DNA of 19,461 bases, from NCBI GenBank assembly GCA_015655535.1, contig JAATEW010000237.1, positions 1 through 19,461 of the forward strand, given 5' to 3'. Positions 6,334 through 13,480 of this stretch are shown here, piece after piece (position 1 is the stretch's first letter; every line of letters begins with the position of its first letter). The notes below the pieces were generated by a model. That model searched no databases. It saw nothing but the letters and a program-made list of their open reading frames with translations, and was not told the origin of the DNA. The DNA is from Hyphomicrobiales bacterium (GTDB taxonomy: Bacteria; Pseudomonadota; Alphaproteobacteria; Rhizobiales; Beijerinckiaceae). The position numbers and the translations under genes are program-made.

Positions 6334-8739
6334 ATGGGTCAAATCATCACTTATCTGACGATTGAGCACGATTGGCGGCTTGTCCTTCTGGCGAGCATCG
6401 TCTGCTTCCTCGCCAGCGCCGTCGCGATCAGCCTGTTTCACCGCGCCCAAGCGTCGACGGGACGCGGGCGCTGGGTCTGGCTGAGCTTGGATGCGGCTGC
6501 GACGGGCTATGGCATCTGGGCGACGCATTTCATCGCAATCCTCGCCTATCAGCACACGTTTGGCGCGGGCTATAATCTTGGGCTGATCATACTCTCTCTG
6601 CTGCTTGCCGTGCTGGCGACCGCGGCGGGACTTATAATTGCTCTGGGGAGTTTCGGCCGCTGGAACGGAGCCATCGGCGGCGCGGTCGTCGGCCTTGGCA
6701 TAGGCGTGATGTATTTCACCGGAATGGCGGCGCTCGATCTGCCGGGCAGCGTGATCTGGTCGCTCAATCTCGTTGCGGCGGCGATCGCCTCCGGCATCCT
6801 GTTCAGCGCCCTCGCGCTCTTTGTCGCAACGCGGCGCAATGATTGGGGAAACACGCTGGCCGCTGTCATTCTGCTGACGGTAGCTGTCGTCTCGACGCAT
6901 TTTACGGCGATGGGGGCCATGGCCTTCAGGCCGGACCAGACGTCTATTTCCGGCGAAGCACCGTTTTCGCCCGATACGCTTTCCGCGCTTCTCGCCGGAA
7001 TGGCAGCGCTCATTCTCGGCATGTGTCTTGTCGGGGCGCTGAGCGATCGCCAATCGAAGGACAAGTTGCAGCAGCAGAAGGTCCTGCTCGACGCCGCTTT
7101 GGCGCATCTGTCGCAAGGGATCTGCATGTATGACGCGAATGGCTGCGTCGTCTTGTTCAACGACCGTTATCTGCGGATGACGAAGTTCTCGGGTGCGTCG
7201 CTCAAGGGACGCTGCCTGCTCGACCTGCTCAAACAGCGGTTCGCGTCGGGAGATTTCGCGGAGGATCCGGAAACTTACTACACGCAACTGATTGCGAAGC
7301 TCAAGGAAGGCAAATCCATCTCGAAGATCATCGAGGCCGCAGGCGGACATACGCTGCGTCTGATCGATCATCCGATGCAGGGCGGCGGCTGGGTCACGAC
7401 CATCGAGGATATTACCGACTGGAAAGAGGCTCAGGCGCAAATAGCCCATATGGCCCGCCATGATGCCCTGACCAATCTGCCGAACCGCACATTGTTCCAC
7501 GAGGAATTGGAGCAAGCCTTGACGCGCATAACGCGCAATGAGCAGGTCGCCGTGCTCTGCATCGATCTCGACCATTTCAAGGACGTCAATGACTCCCTCG
7601 GCCATCCGGTCGGCGACGATCTCCTCAAGGAAGTCGCTCACCGGCTGAGCGATTGCGTTCGTAAAACCGACACGGTCGCCAGACTGGGTGGTGACGAATT
7701 CGCTATCGTGCAGGCAGGCGGCGAATTGCAGGCGGCGCACGCCTCGGCGCTTGCAAGCCGCCTCGTCGAAGTCATGGCGGTCCCCTACGACATCCAGGGG
7801 CAGCAAATCATCATCGGTGCCAGCGTCGGCGTTTCGGTCGCGCCGAACGACGGGACCGATCCCGATCAATTGCTGAGAAACGCCGATATGGCGCTTTATC
7901 TGGCCAAGGCGGATGGGCGAGGTGCCTATCGTTTCTTCGAACCGGGCATGGATGCCCGCGCCCAGGCGCGGCGCCTGATGATGCTCGATTTGCGCGCCGC
8001 CCTCGTGCGAAATGAATTCGAGGTCTATTATCAGCCGATCTACGATCTCGAAACCGACCGGATCATTTGTTTCGAAGCGCTTGTGCGGTGGAATCATCCG
8101 CTGCGCGGCATGATCATGCCGCAAAACTTCATCGCGCTGGCGGAAGAAAGCGGCTTGATCATTCCGATCGGCGGCTGGGTGCTCCAGAGAGCCTGCATGG
8201 ATGCCGCAAGCTGGCCGCAGCATGTCAGCGTCGCGGTCAATCTGTCTCCGGCTCAGTTCAAGAACCCCAATCTCGTATCGTCCATCATCGGGGCCGTTAC
8301 CGCGGCGAACCTGGCGCCAAAACGTCTGGAGATCGAGATCACCGAATCCGTGCTTTTGCAGGATAGCGAAGCGACGCTCGGAGCCCTGCACCAGCTTCGC
8401 GAATTCGGCGTGCATATTTCGATGGATGATTTCGGCACCGGCTATTCATCCCTGAGCTATCTACGCAGTTTCCCCTTCGACAAGATCAAGATCGATCAGT
8501 CCTTCGTGCATGAGCTTGCGGCTCAGGGGGATTCGCTTGCCATTGTCCGCGCCGTGACCGGGCTTGGAAAAAGCTTAGGGATCGCGACGACGGCGGAAGG
8601 CGTCGAGACGAAAGAGCAATTGGCGCTGCTGCGCACGGAAGGCTGCACCGAGGTCCAAGGCTTTCTTTTAAGCCAGCCGCGGCCTGCGTCCCAGATTGCG
8701 AAAATGCTGTCCAATGGCAAGCTGCGCGACGTCGCGTGA
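6334..8739 (+). CDS. Membrane MHYT-PAS-GGDEF-EAL cyclic-di-GMP enzyme
   Basis: Residues 1-240 form a seven-helix MHYT sensor with its three repeated blocks: WATHFIAI (62-69), VMYFTGM (125-131) and STHFTAMG (187-194). The His and Met residues are those proposed in the family to bind a metal and sense a diatomic gas. A PAS-like domain follows (about 247-365). The diguanylate cyclase domain has an intact GGDEF at 452-456 and an RxxD inhibitory site, RKTD, at 443-446. The phosphodiesterase domain has an intact EAL at 581-583, plus DDFGTGYSSLSYL, KIDQSF and AEGVET. Both activities are therefore possible, and the net direction cannot be read from sequence. The ATG follows AGGGG at 6-nt spacing. The gene is monocistronic by position, convergent with the nickel transporter gene 26 bp away. 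It probably controls surface or biofilm behaviour, but the target is unknown. Confidence 0.95.
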   Translation: MGQIITYLTIEHDWRLVLLASIVCFLASAVAISLFHRAQASTGRGRWVWLSLDAAATGYGIWATHFIAILAYQHTFGAGYNLGLIILSLLLAVLATAAGLIIALGSFGRWNGAIGGAVVGLGIGVMYFTGMAALDLPGSVIWSLNLVAAAIASGILFSALALFVATRRNDWGNTLAAVILLTVAVVSTHFTAMGAMAFRPDQTSISGEAPFSPDTLSALLAGMAALILGMCLVGALSDRQSKDKLQQQKVLLDAALAHLSQGICMYDANGCVVLFNDRYLRMTKFSGASLKGRCLLDLLKQRFASGDFAEDPETYYTQLIAKLKEGKSISKIIEAAGGHTLRLIDHPMQGGGWVTTIEDITDWKEAQAQIAHMARHDALTNLPNRTLFHEELEQALTRITRNEQVAVLCIDLDHFKDVNDSLGHPVGDDLLKEVAHRLSDCVRKTDTVARLGGDEFAIVQAGGELQAAHASALASRLVEVMAVPYDIQGQQIIIGASVGVSVAPNDGTDPDQLLRNADMALYLAKADGRGAYRFFEPGMDARAQARRLMMLDLRAALVRNEFEVYYQPIYDLETDRIICFEALVRWNHPLRGMIMPQNFIALAEESGLIIPIGGWVLQRACMDAASWPQHVSVAVNLSPAQFKNPNLVSSIIGAVTAANLAPKRLEIEITESVLLQDSEATLGALHQLREFGVHISMDDFGTGYSSLSYLRSFPFDKIKIDQSFVHELAAQGDSLAIVRAVTGLGKSLGIATTAEGVETKEQLALLRTEGCTEVQGFLLSQPRPASQIAKMLSNGKLRDVA

Positions 8740-8765
8740 GCGCGCCGCATTTGGAAATCGCCGGT

Positions 8766-9473
8766 TCAACTTAGAACGCGATCCAAACTTCCGGCGATCA
8801 CTGTCGCGCCGACCAGCAGCGAGAAAACGCCGGCGCCGGCTTGCAGGCAGCGGTTGGCAAGCGTCAATGTGCCCGCCGTAAGCGTCAAGGGTACGGCGAG
8901 AAAAACCGACATGGCGCCCATGCCGAAGACGGAGCCAAGGCCGAAGAGAAGCAGAAAGACGATGCCTCCCACCGTGCTGCCCGCGGTAGTCGCGGCGAGA
9001 ACCGCCATGGCGCCCGAGCCCGCGAGCCCGTGCATGACGCCGACCGCCAAGGGGCGCAGCAGCCTCGTGTGATCATGATCATGCGGGCTCTGCCGATGCG
9101 GCAGAGCTTCCGTGCGATGGCTATGGGCATGGAAGTGCCTCTTGTCTTCGGCGGCATGATCATGCGCGTGGAAATGGATGCGATCGCGCAGCAGCCGATA
9201 GAAGACATTGAGCCCGAGCGCGACCAGCATCGCGCCCGCGGCGAGCGTCAATGTGCCGGTGATTTTGGCGTCGAGCTGCATCTTGCCGAAGAGAAGCAGG
9301 CCGCCGACGAAAGCCAAGGTCAGCAAATGGCCCAATCCCCAAACGATCCCATGGCCGGTGAGCCGCCGGACGCCGGTCTTATCAGCGATGAGGCTCGAAA
9401 TCGCCGCGAGATGGTCCGGCTCGAAGGCATGCTGGAGGCCGAGAACGAAACCGAAGACAAGCGGCGAGACCAT
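8766..9473 (-). CDS. NicO/UreH-type nickel (cobalt) transporter with His-rich loop
   Basis: This is a 235-aa inner-membrane protein with about six hydrophobic segments. Near the N-terminus it has HAFEPDH (15-21), matching the H-x4-D-H nickel motif of nickel/cobalt permeases, and HGLAGSGA at 148-155, a second conserved block of the UreH/NicO group. The loop between the third and fourth segments (about 100-136) is packed with His and Asp, as expected for metal capture. It is the last gene of the hydrogenase maturation cluster, so its likely job is nickel supply to HypA/HypB. It is separated from hypB by 225 bp holding a repeat element, so it may be partly uncoupled from the operon or have its own promoter. 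The exact subfamily (NicO, UreH or RcnA-like) is uncertain; RcnA is an exporter, but the hyp context favours import. Confidence 0.85.
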   Translation of the reverse strand: MVSPLVFGFVLGLQHAFEPDHLAAISSLIADKTGVRRLTGHGIVWGLGHLLTLAFVGGLLLFGKMQLDAKITGTLTLAAGAMLVALGLNVFYRLLRDRIHFHAHDHAAEDKRHFHAHSHRTEALPHRQSPHDHDHTRLLRPLAVGVMHGLAGSGAMAVLAATTAGSTVGGIVFLLLFGLGSVFGMGAMSVFLAVPLTLTAGTLTLANRCLQAGAGVFSLLVGATVIAGSLDRVLS

Positions 9474-9530
9474 GAGATTGCTTTCTAGGGTCAGGACCCT
9501 ATTGTTCTAATTCCAAAATTGATGTGCGCG

Positions 9531-9660
9531 AACCCTCTCCCGCTGGGAGAGGATGCCGCCGGAGGCGGCGGGTGAGGGGTTACGATCTCAGACATTTAAA
9601 ATTGTAACCCCTCATCCGTCATGCTTCGCATGCCACCTTCTCCCACGGGGAGAAGGGCGC
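9531..9660. repeat. RIME-like palindromic intergenic repeat between hypB and the nickel transporter
   Basis: This stretch is made of nested inverted repeats. CCCTCTCCC (9533-9541) pairs with GGGAGAGG (9545-9552). GCCGCC (9555-9560) pairs with GGCGGC (9564-9569). GGTGAGGGGTTAC (9571-9583) pairs with GTAACCCCTCATCC (9604-9617). CATGC (9620-9624) pairs with GCATG (9628-9632). CCTTCTCCC (9636-9644) pairs with GGGGAGAAGG (9647-9656). The wording CCCTCTCCC...GGTGAGGGG...CCCTCATCC...CTTCTCCC is that of Rhizobium-type intergenic mosaic elements as I remember them. As RNA it could fold strongly and attenuate or process the transcript between the two genes. Confidence 0.75.
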
Positions 9661-9698
9661 GCGCCACCATTCAGGTCTAACCCTAAACACCACGCCAC

Positions 9699-10610
9699 TT
9701 ATTCAGCCGCCGGAAGCGCGGCACTCCCCCTCGCCTGCCGCAGCCATTCGTACCAATCGCCCAAGCCCTCGCCGGTTCGCGCCGACAGGCGGATCGAACG
9801 GATCCCAGGATTGACCTCGCGGGCCATGGCTTCGCAGCGATCGAGATCGAAATCGACATGCGGCGCCAAATCGATCTTGCTGATGATCATCAGTTCCGCC
9901 GCCTTGAACATATGCGGATATTTGAGCGGCTTGTCGTCGCCTTCAGTGACGGACAAGACCACGACCTTGGCGCGCTCGCCGAGATCGAACAAAGCCGGAC
10001 ACACGAGATTGCCGACATTCTCGATCATCAGCAATGAGCCGAAGGCGGGCCGCAGAAAGTCGAGGCCTCGGCGCACCATATCGGCTTCCAGATGGCAGCC
10101 AGTGCCCGTATTGACTTGCACGGCGGGCGCGCCCGCTGCCTTGATGCGCTCGGCATCGTTCAACGTTTGCTGATCGCCTTCGATGACATTGATCGCGATT
10201 TCGCTTTTCAAATCGCGGATGGTGCGCTCAAGCAAAGTGGTCTTGCCCGCACCCGACGAACTGACGAGATTGAGCGCCAGGATCTCGCGCCCCTCGAACC
10301 AGGCACGGTTGCGTTCGGCGAGCCTATCGTTCTTGTCGAGGATCGCGCGTTCGAGATCGACCGTCACCGCATGAAGGCCGGCCACGGCCGCAAGCGCGGG
10401 AGACTCTGCATGATCATGATGGTGGTCATGGTCGTGCGGATGATCGTGATCATGCGGGTGATCATGGCCGTGATGATGTCCGTCGCCATGATGATGATCG
10501 TGAGGGTGAGCCTGCGGCGAAGCCGCTCTCTCCATATGGTCCTGCTGGCCGGTCTGAAGATTGGTGACCGTGATCTTTGCGCCGTCGTCGCATCCGCAGG
10601 TCGTGCACAT
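9699..10610 (-). CDS. hypB: HypB, GTPase for nickel insertion into [NiFe]-hydrogenase
   Basis: HypB uses GTP hydrolysis, together with HypA, to deliver nickel to the hydrogenase large subunit in the cytoplasm. The start chosen is ATG at 10610, which overlaps the hypA stop as TGATG; an in-frame TTG lies one codon upstream. The N-terminus MCTTCGC carries the CxxCGC high-affinity metal motif. Residues 35-67 are a His tract with 19 His in 33 positions, broken by Asp, Gly and Pro, suited to nickel storage. The P-loop is SSSGAGKTT (117-125). The G-domain metal site is GCH (171-173) with a second Cys in NLVCP (C204). The guanine motif is SKIDL (244-248), a variant of NKxD. The 303-residue length fits the His-rich HypB class. 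Confidence 0.97.
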   Translation of the reverse strand: MCTTCGCDDGAKITVTNLQTGQQDHMERAASPQAHPHDHHHGDGHHHGHDHPHDHDHPHDHDHHHDHAESPALAAVAGLHAVTVDLERAILDKNDRLAERNRAWFEGREILALNLVSSSGAGKTTLLERTIRDLKSEIAINVIEGDQQTLNDAERIKAAGAPAVQVNTGTGCHLEADMVRRGLDFLRPAFGSLLMIENVGNLVCPALFDLGERAKVVVLSVTEGDDKPLKYPHMFKAAELMIISKIDLAPHVDFDLDRCEAMAREVNPGIRSIRLSARTGEGLGDWYEWLRQARGSAALPAAE

Positions 10611-10945
10611 CAAGCCGTCTCCAGTTCCATGCTTTTTATATTGAGTTCTTCGCCCGCGAGCCGCTCAAGCCTGCGTGAGCCGCAAGCGCAATGTCCGAAA
10701 ACCTCAGCCAGCATGACCTCGCCGCCGCAATCGAGACAACGGGCGCGGCCCGGAATTTCGACAATGTCGAGCGCCGCCCCATCGAGCGCACTGCCCTGCG
10801 CCACGACATCGAAGCAAAAGCGGATCGCATCCGGCATGACCGCTGCGAGTTTGCCGATCTCCAGCGTCACCCGTGTGACTTTACGTCCTGCCGCCTGCTC
10901 GACGACGATGGCGACGATCGATTGCGTGATCCCCATCTCGTGCAT
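10610..10945 (-). CDS. hypA: HypA, nickel metallochaperone
   Basis: HypA binds nickel through its N-terminal Met-His and works with HypB. The ATG at 10945 gives MHEMGITQS, which places His at position 2 as the family requires. GAGG lies 7 nt upstream, while a longer frame would need a TTG and would bury that His. The protein has 111 aa, a normal size. The structural zinc site has CLDC (C70, C73) but then HCACGS (C86, C88), a CxC instead of the usual CxxC. The start lies 8 nt after the hypE stop and its stop overlaps the hypB start, so translation of the three is probably coupled. Confidence 0.96.
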   Translation of the reverse strand: MHEMGITQSIVAIVVEQAAGRKVTRVTLEIGKLAAVMPDAIRFCFDVVAQGSALDGAALDIVEIPGRARCLDCGGEVMLAEVFGHCACGSRRLERLAGEELNIKSMELETA

Positions 10946-10953
10946 CGCATGCC

Positions 10954-12036
10954 TCAACAGATACGCGGCAATTGCTCGCCGACCAGCATGTCGACGATGC
11001 GCTTGCCGCCAAAATGGGTTTGCATCACAACGCGCCCGGCGGGGCCTTGCAGCACATGGCCTATGATCGCGCTGTCGCGTCCAAGCGGATGCGCCGCCAT
11101 GGCCGCGCGTGCGACTTCCGCCAAATGCCCCGGCACCACGGCGACGATCTTGCCTTCATTGGCGAGATAGAGAGGATCGAGCCCCAATATTTCGCAAAAG
11201 CCTTTGACCTCTTCCCGCAAAGGCGTCTTGCGCTCTTCGATCTCGATGCCAATGCCTGAGGCCTCGGCAATTTCATTGAGCACAGTGGCCAGGCCGCCGC
11301 GCGTCGCGTCGCGCATGAATTTCACTTGCGGACAGGCCTCGATCAGCGCATCGATAAGCCCATTCAACGGCGCGCAATCGCTTTCGATCGCGGTCGTGAG
11401 CCGCAGATCGCCGCGCGCAGCAAGGATGGCCGCGCCATGATCGCCGAGCAGTCCATTGACAAGAACGGCGTCGCCGGGCTCGGCACGATGCGCGCCGAGA
11501 TCCATGCCGGAGCGGATGATTCCGATCCCCGCCGTATTGATGAAGAGCTTGTCGCAAGCGCCCTTTGTCACGACTTTCGTATCGCCGGTCACGATAGCGA
11601 CGCCGGCCGCCGCCGCCGTCTTTGCCATTGAAGCTGCGATCTTGCGCAGAAAGGCGACATCGACGCCCTCTTCGATGATGACGCTGCACGAGAGATAGAG
11701 CGGCTTCGCCCCGCCGACGGCGAGATCGTTGACCGTGCCGCAGATGGCGAGCTTGCCGATGTCGCCACCCGGAAATTCCAAAGGATCGACAACGAAGGAA
11801 TCCGAGGTGAAAGCCAGCCTATCGCCATGCCGGGCGAGATCGGAGAGCGCGAAACGCGCCTGGTCTTCGAGCGGCGCCAAGGCCGGATTGTCGAAAGCCT
11901 GGACGAACACATCATCGATCAGATCGCGCATGGCCTTGCCGCCGCCGCCGTGGGCGAGGCTCACCTTCGCGACATGAATGCCGTCGCGTATCTTGCGCTG
12001 CGGTCGCAACGTCGAAAGCGGCTCTTGCTTCGTCAT
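10954..12036 (-). CDS. hypE: HypE, hydrogenase cyanide-ligand synthesis protein
   Basis: HypE receives a carbamoyl group from HypF on its C-terminal cysteine and dehydrates it with ATP to a thiocyanate, the source of the CN ligands. The protein ends in PRIC, so the acceptor Cys360 is present and terminal. The PurM-like fold is shown by AHGGGGKAM (28-36), SDSFVVDPLEFPGGDIGKLAICGTVNDLAVGGA-type residues (78-110) and the DATRGGLATVLNE block. The ATG at 12036 overlaps the hypD TGA as ATGA. The frame stays open further upstream, but that part is the alternate frame of hypD. At 360 aa it is slightly long because of a short N-terminal extension before VSLAHG. Confidence 0.97.
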   Translation of the reverse strand: MTKQEPLSTLRPQRKIRDGIHVAKVSLAHGGGGKAMRDLIDDVFVQAFDNPALAPLEDQARFALSDLARHGDRLAFTSDSFVVDPLEFPGGDIGKLAICGTVNDLAVGGAKPLYLSCSVIIEEGVDVAFLRKIAASMAKTAAAAGVAIVTGDTKVVTKGACDKLFINTAGIGIIRSGMDLGAHRAEPGDAVLVNGLLGDHGAAILAARGDLRLTTAIESDCAPLNGLIDALIEACPQVKFMRDATRGGLATVLNEIAEASGIGIEIEERKTPLREEVKGFCEILGLDPLYLANEGKIVAVVPGHLAEVARAAMAAHPLGRDSAIIGHVLQGPAGRVVMQTHFGGKRIVDMLVGEQLPRIC

Positions 12037-13178
12037 GCGGCATCTGCCGCGCGCCTGTCGCGCAGCCCCTCCAGATCGCCATATTGATAATAGGCGGCGC
12101 AGGCGCCCTCCGACGAGACCATCAAGGCGCCAAGCGGCGTCTGCGGCGTGCAGGTCGTGCCGAAGACCTTGCATTGCCAGGGCTTGATGAGACCCTTCAG
12201 CACTTCGCCGCATTCGCAGGCTTTCGGATCCTCGACCTGCAAGGAGGGGATTGCGAATTTGCGTTCGGCGTCGAAACGAACATAGGCCTCGCGCATGCGC
12301 ACGCCGGAATGCTCGATCGAGCCAAGACCGCGCCATTCGAAAAAGTCGCGCGTCTCGAAGACGCGCGTGATCGCAGCGAGCGCGGCCTTGTTGCCGTCCG
12401 GCGGCACGATGCGGCCATATTGATTCTCGATCTCGGCGCGGCCTTCGGCGATCTGCTTCAACACAAGCCAGACCGATTGCAACACGTCGAGCGGCTCGAA
12501 GCCCGCGACGACAAGCGGCTTTTTGTAATGCGCCGCGATGAACTCATAGACTTTCGTTCCGATCACCATCGATACATGGCCGGGCCCGAGAAAGCCGTCG
12601 ATGCGCAACTCCGGCGATTGGAGGATCGCCCGCATCGTCGGAATGATCGTGATGTGATTGCAGAAGAGCGAGAAATTCGTGAGGCCTTCGGCTTCCGCCT
12701 GAAGCACGGTGAAGGCGGTCGACGGCGCCGTCGTCTCGAAGCCGAGGCCGAAGAAGACGACTTCGCGATCCGGATTGTCGCGCGCGAGCGCCAGGGCGTC
12801 GAGCGGCGAATAGACCATGCGTATGTCGGCGCCGTCGGCCTTGGCCTGCAGCAAGCTCTTTTTCGAGCCCGGCACGCGCATGGCATCGCCGAAGGTCGTG
12901 AAGATCACGCCGGGCGTCTCGGCAATCGCGACGCAATCATCGACCCGGCCCATGGGCAAGACGCAGACGGGGCAGCCCGGCCCATGCACGAATTCGATTT
13001 CGGGCGGCAGCATATTCGAAATGCCATAGCGGAAGATCGCATGCGTATGGCCGCCGCAGACTTCCATGATGTGCAGCGGCTTATCACGCGAAATCGCGAG
13101 CTTTTGAATCAGCTCGTTGATGGCCGCGATCAGGCTCGCGGCTTTATCGGGATCGCGGAATTCATCGACATATTGCAT
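12033..13178 (-). CDS. hypD: HypD, [4Fe-4S] scaffold for Fe(CN)2CO assembly
   Basis: HypD works with HypC to build the iron-cyanide-carbonyl unit. All hallmark blocks are present: MEVCGGHTH (Cys41), HGPGCPVCV (Cys69, Cys72), the TTFGDAMRVPGS and GFETTAPSTA segments, and a Cys-rich C-terminus (C321, C323, C336, C343, C360) with PWQCKVFGTTCTPQTPLGALMVSSEGAC-type content for the iron-sulfur cluster. The 381-residue length is typical. It begins 20 nt after hypC and ends overlapping hypE by 4 nt. Confidence 0.98.
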   Translation of the reverse strand: MQYVDEFRDPDKAASLIAAINELIQKLAISRDKPLHIMEVCGGHTHAIFRYGISNMLPPEIEFVHGPGCPVCVLPMGRVDDCVAIAETPGVIFTTFGDAMRVPGSKKSLLQAKADGADIRMVYSPLDALALARDNPDREVVFFGLGFETTAPSTAFTVLQAEAEGLTNFSLFCNHITIIPTMRAILQSPELRIDGFLGPGHVSMVIGTKVYEFIAAHYKKPLVVAGFEPLDVLQSVWLVLKQIAEGRAEIENQYGRIVPPDGNKAALAAITRVFETRDFFEWRGLGSIEHSGVRMREAYVRFDAERKFAIPSLQVEDPKACECGEVLKGLIKPWQCKVFGTTCTPQTPLGALMVSSEGACAAYYQYGDLEGLRDRRAADAA

Positions 13179-13198
13179 GACCGCTCTCCCCTTCTCGC

Positions 13199-13477
13199 CT
13201 AGGCTCGCCCGGACGTCCGCATGGCAGCGATTTCCTGCTGGGCTTCGCCGAGTTCGATCAAGATGCGCAAGGTTTCGGCCGCCTGCGCCTCATCGATCAC
13301 ACTCATGGCAAAGCCAACATGGACCAGTACCCAGTCACCGATACAGTCCTCGATCGCACGGTCGCCGATGATGCAGGCGATATTCACTTCGCGCTTGACG
13401 CCGCTGACATCGACCATCGCGAGCTTACGCCCCGCATCGGAGATGGCCGTGATTTGCCCGGGTATGCCAAGACACAT
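13199..13477 (-). CDS. hypC: HypC, hydrogenase assembly chaperone
   Basis: This small (92 aa) HypC/HybG/HupF family chaperone starts MCLGIPG, with Cys2 that binds the iron unit and the large subunit precursor. The beta-barrel core holds VDVSGVKREVNI and GDWVLVHVGFAMSVID, both typical of the family. A GGAAGGG ribosome site lies inside the end of hypF, 3 nt upstream, so coupling to hypF is likely. The C-terminal tail (QQEIAAMRTSGRA) is variable in the family. Confidence 0.97.
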   Translation of the reverse strand: MCLGIPGQITAISDAGRKLAMVDVSGVKREVNIACIIGDRAIEDCIGDWVLVHVGFAMSVIDEAQAAETLRILIELGEAQQEIAAMRTSGRA

Positions 13478-13480
13478 AAA

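Noticed and set aside
6268..8415. A 715-codon minus-strand frame opposite the GGDEF-EAL gene
   Set aside because: Arg/His/Gln-rich translation without domains, lying entirely across an intact MHYT-PAS-GGDEF-EAL gene.
10410..10510. CAT/GAT-rich tract resembling a microsatellite or short repeat array
   Set aside because: It simply encodes the His/Asp-rich region of HypB; the units are irregular and there are no spacers, so it is not a CRISPR or a noncoding repeat.
12037..12336. Upstream extension of hypE by 100 codons
   Set aside because: It reads hypD in another frame; the ATG at 12036 overlaps the hypD stop as ATGA and gives normal HypE length.
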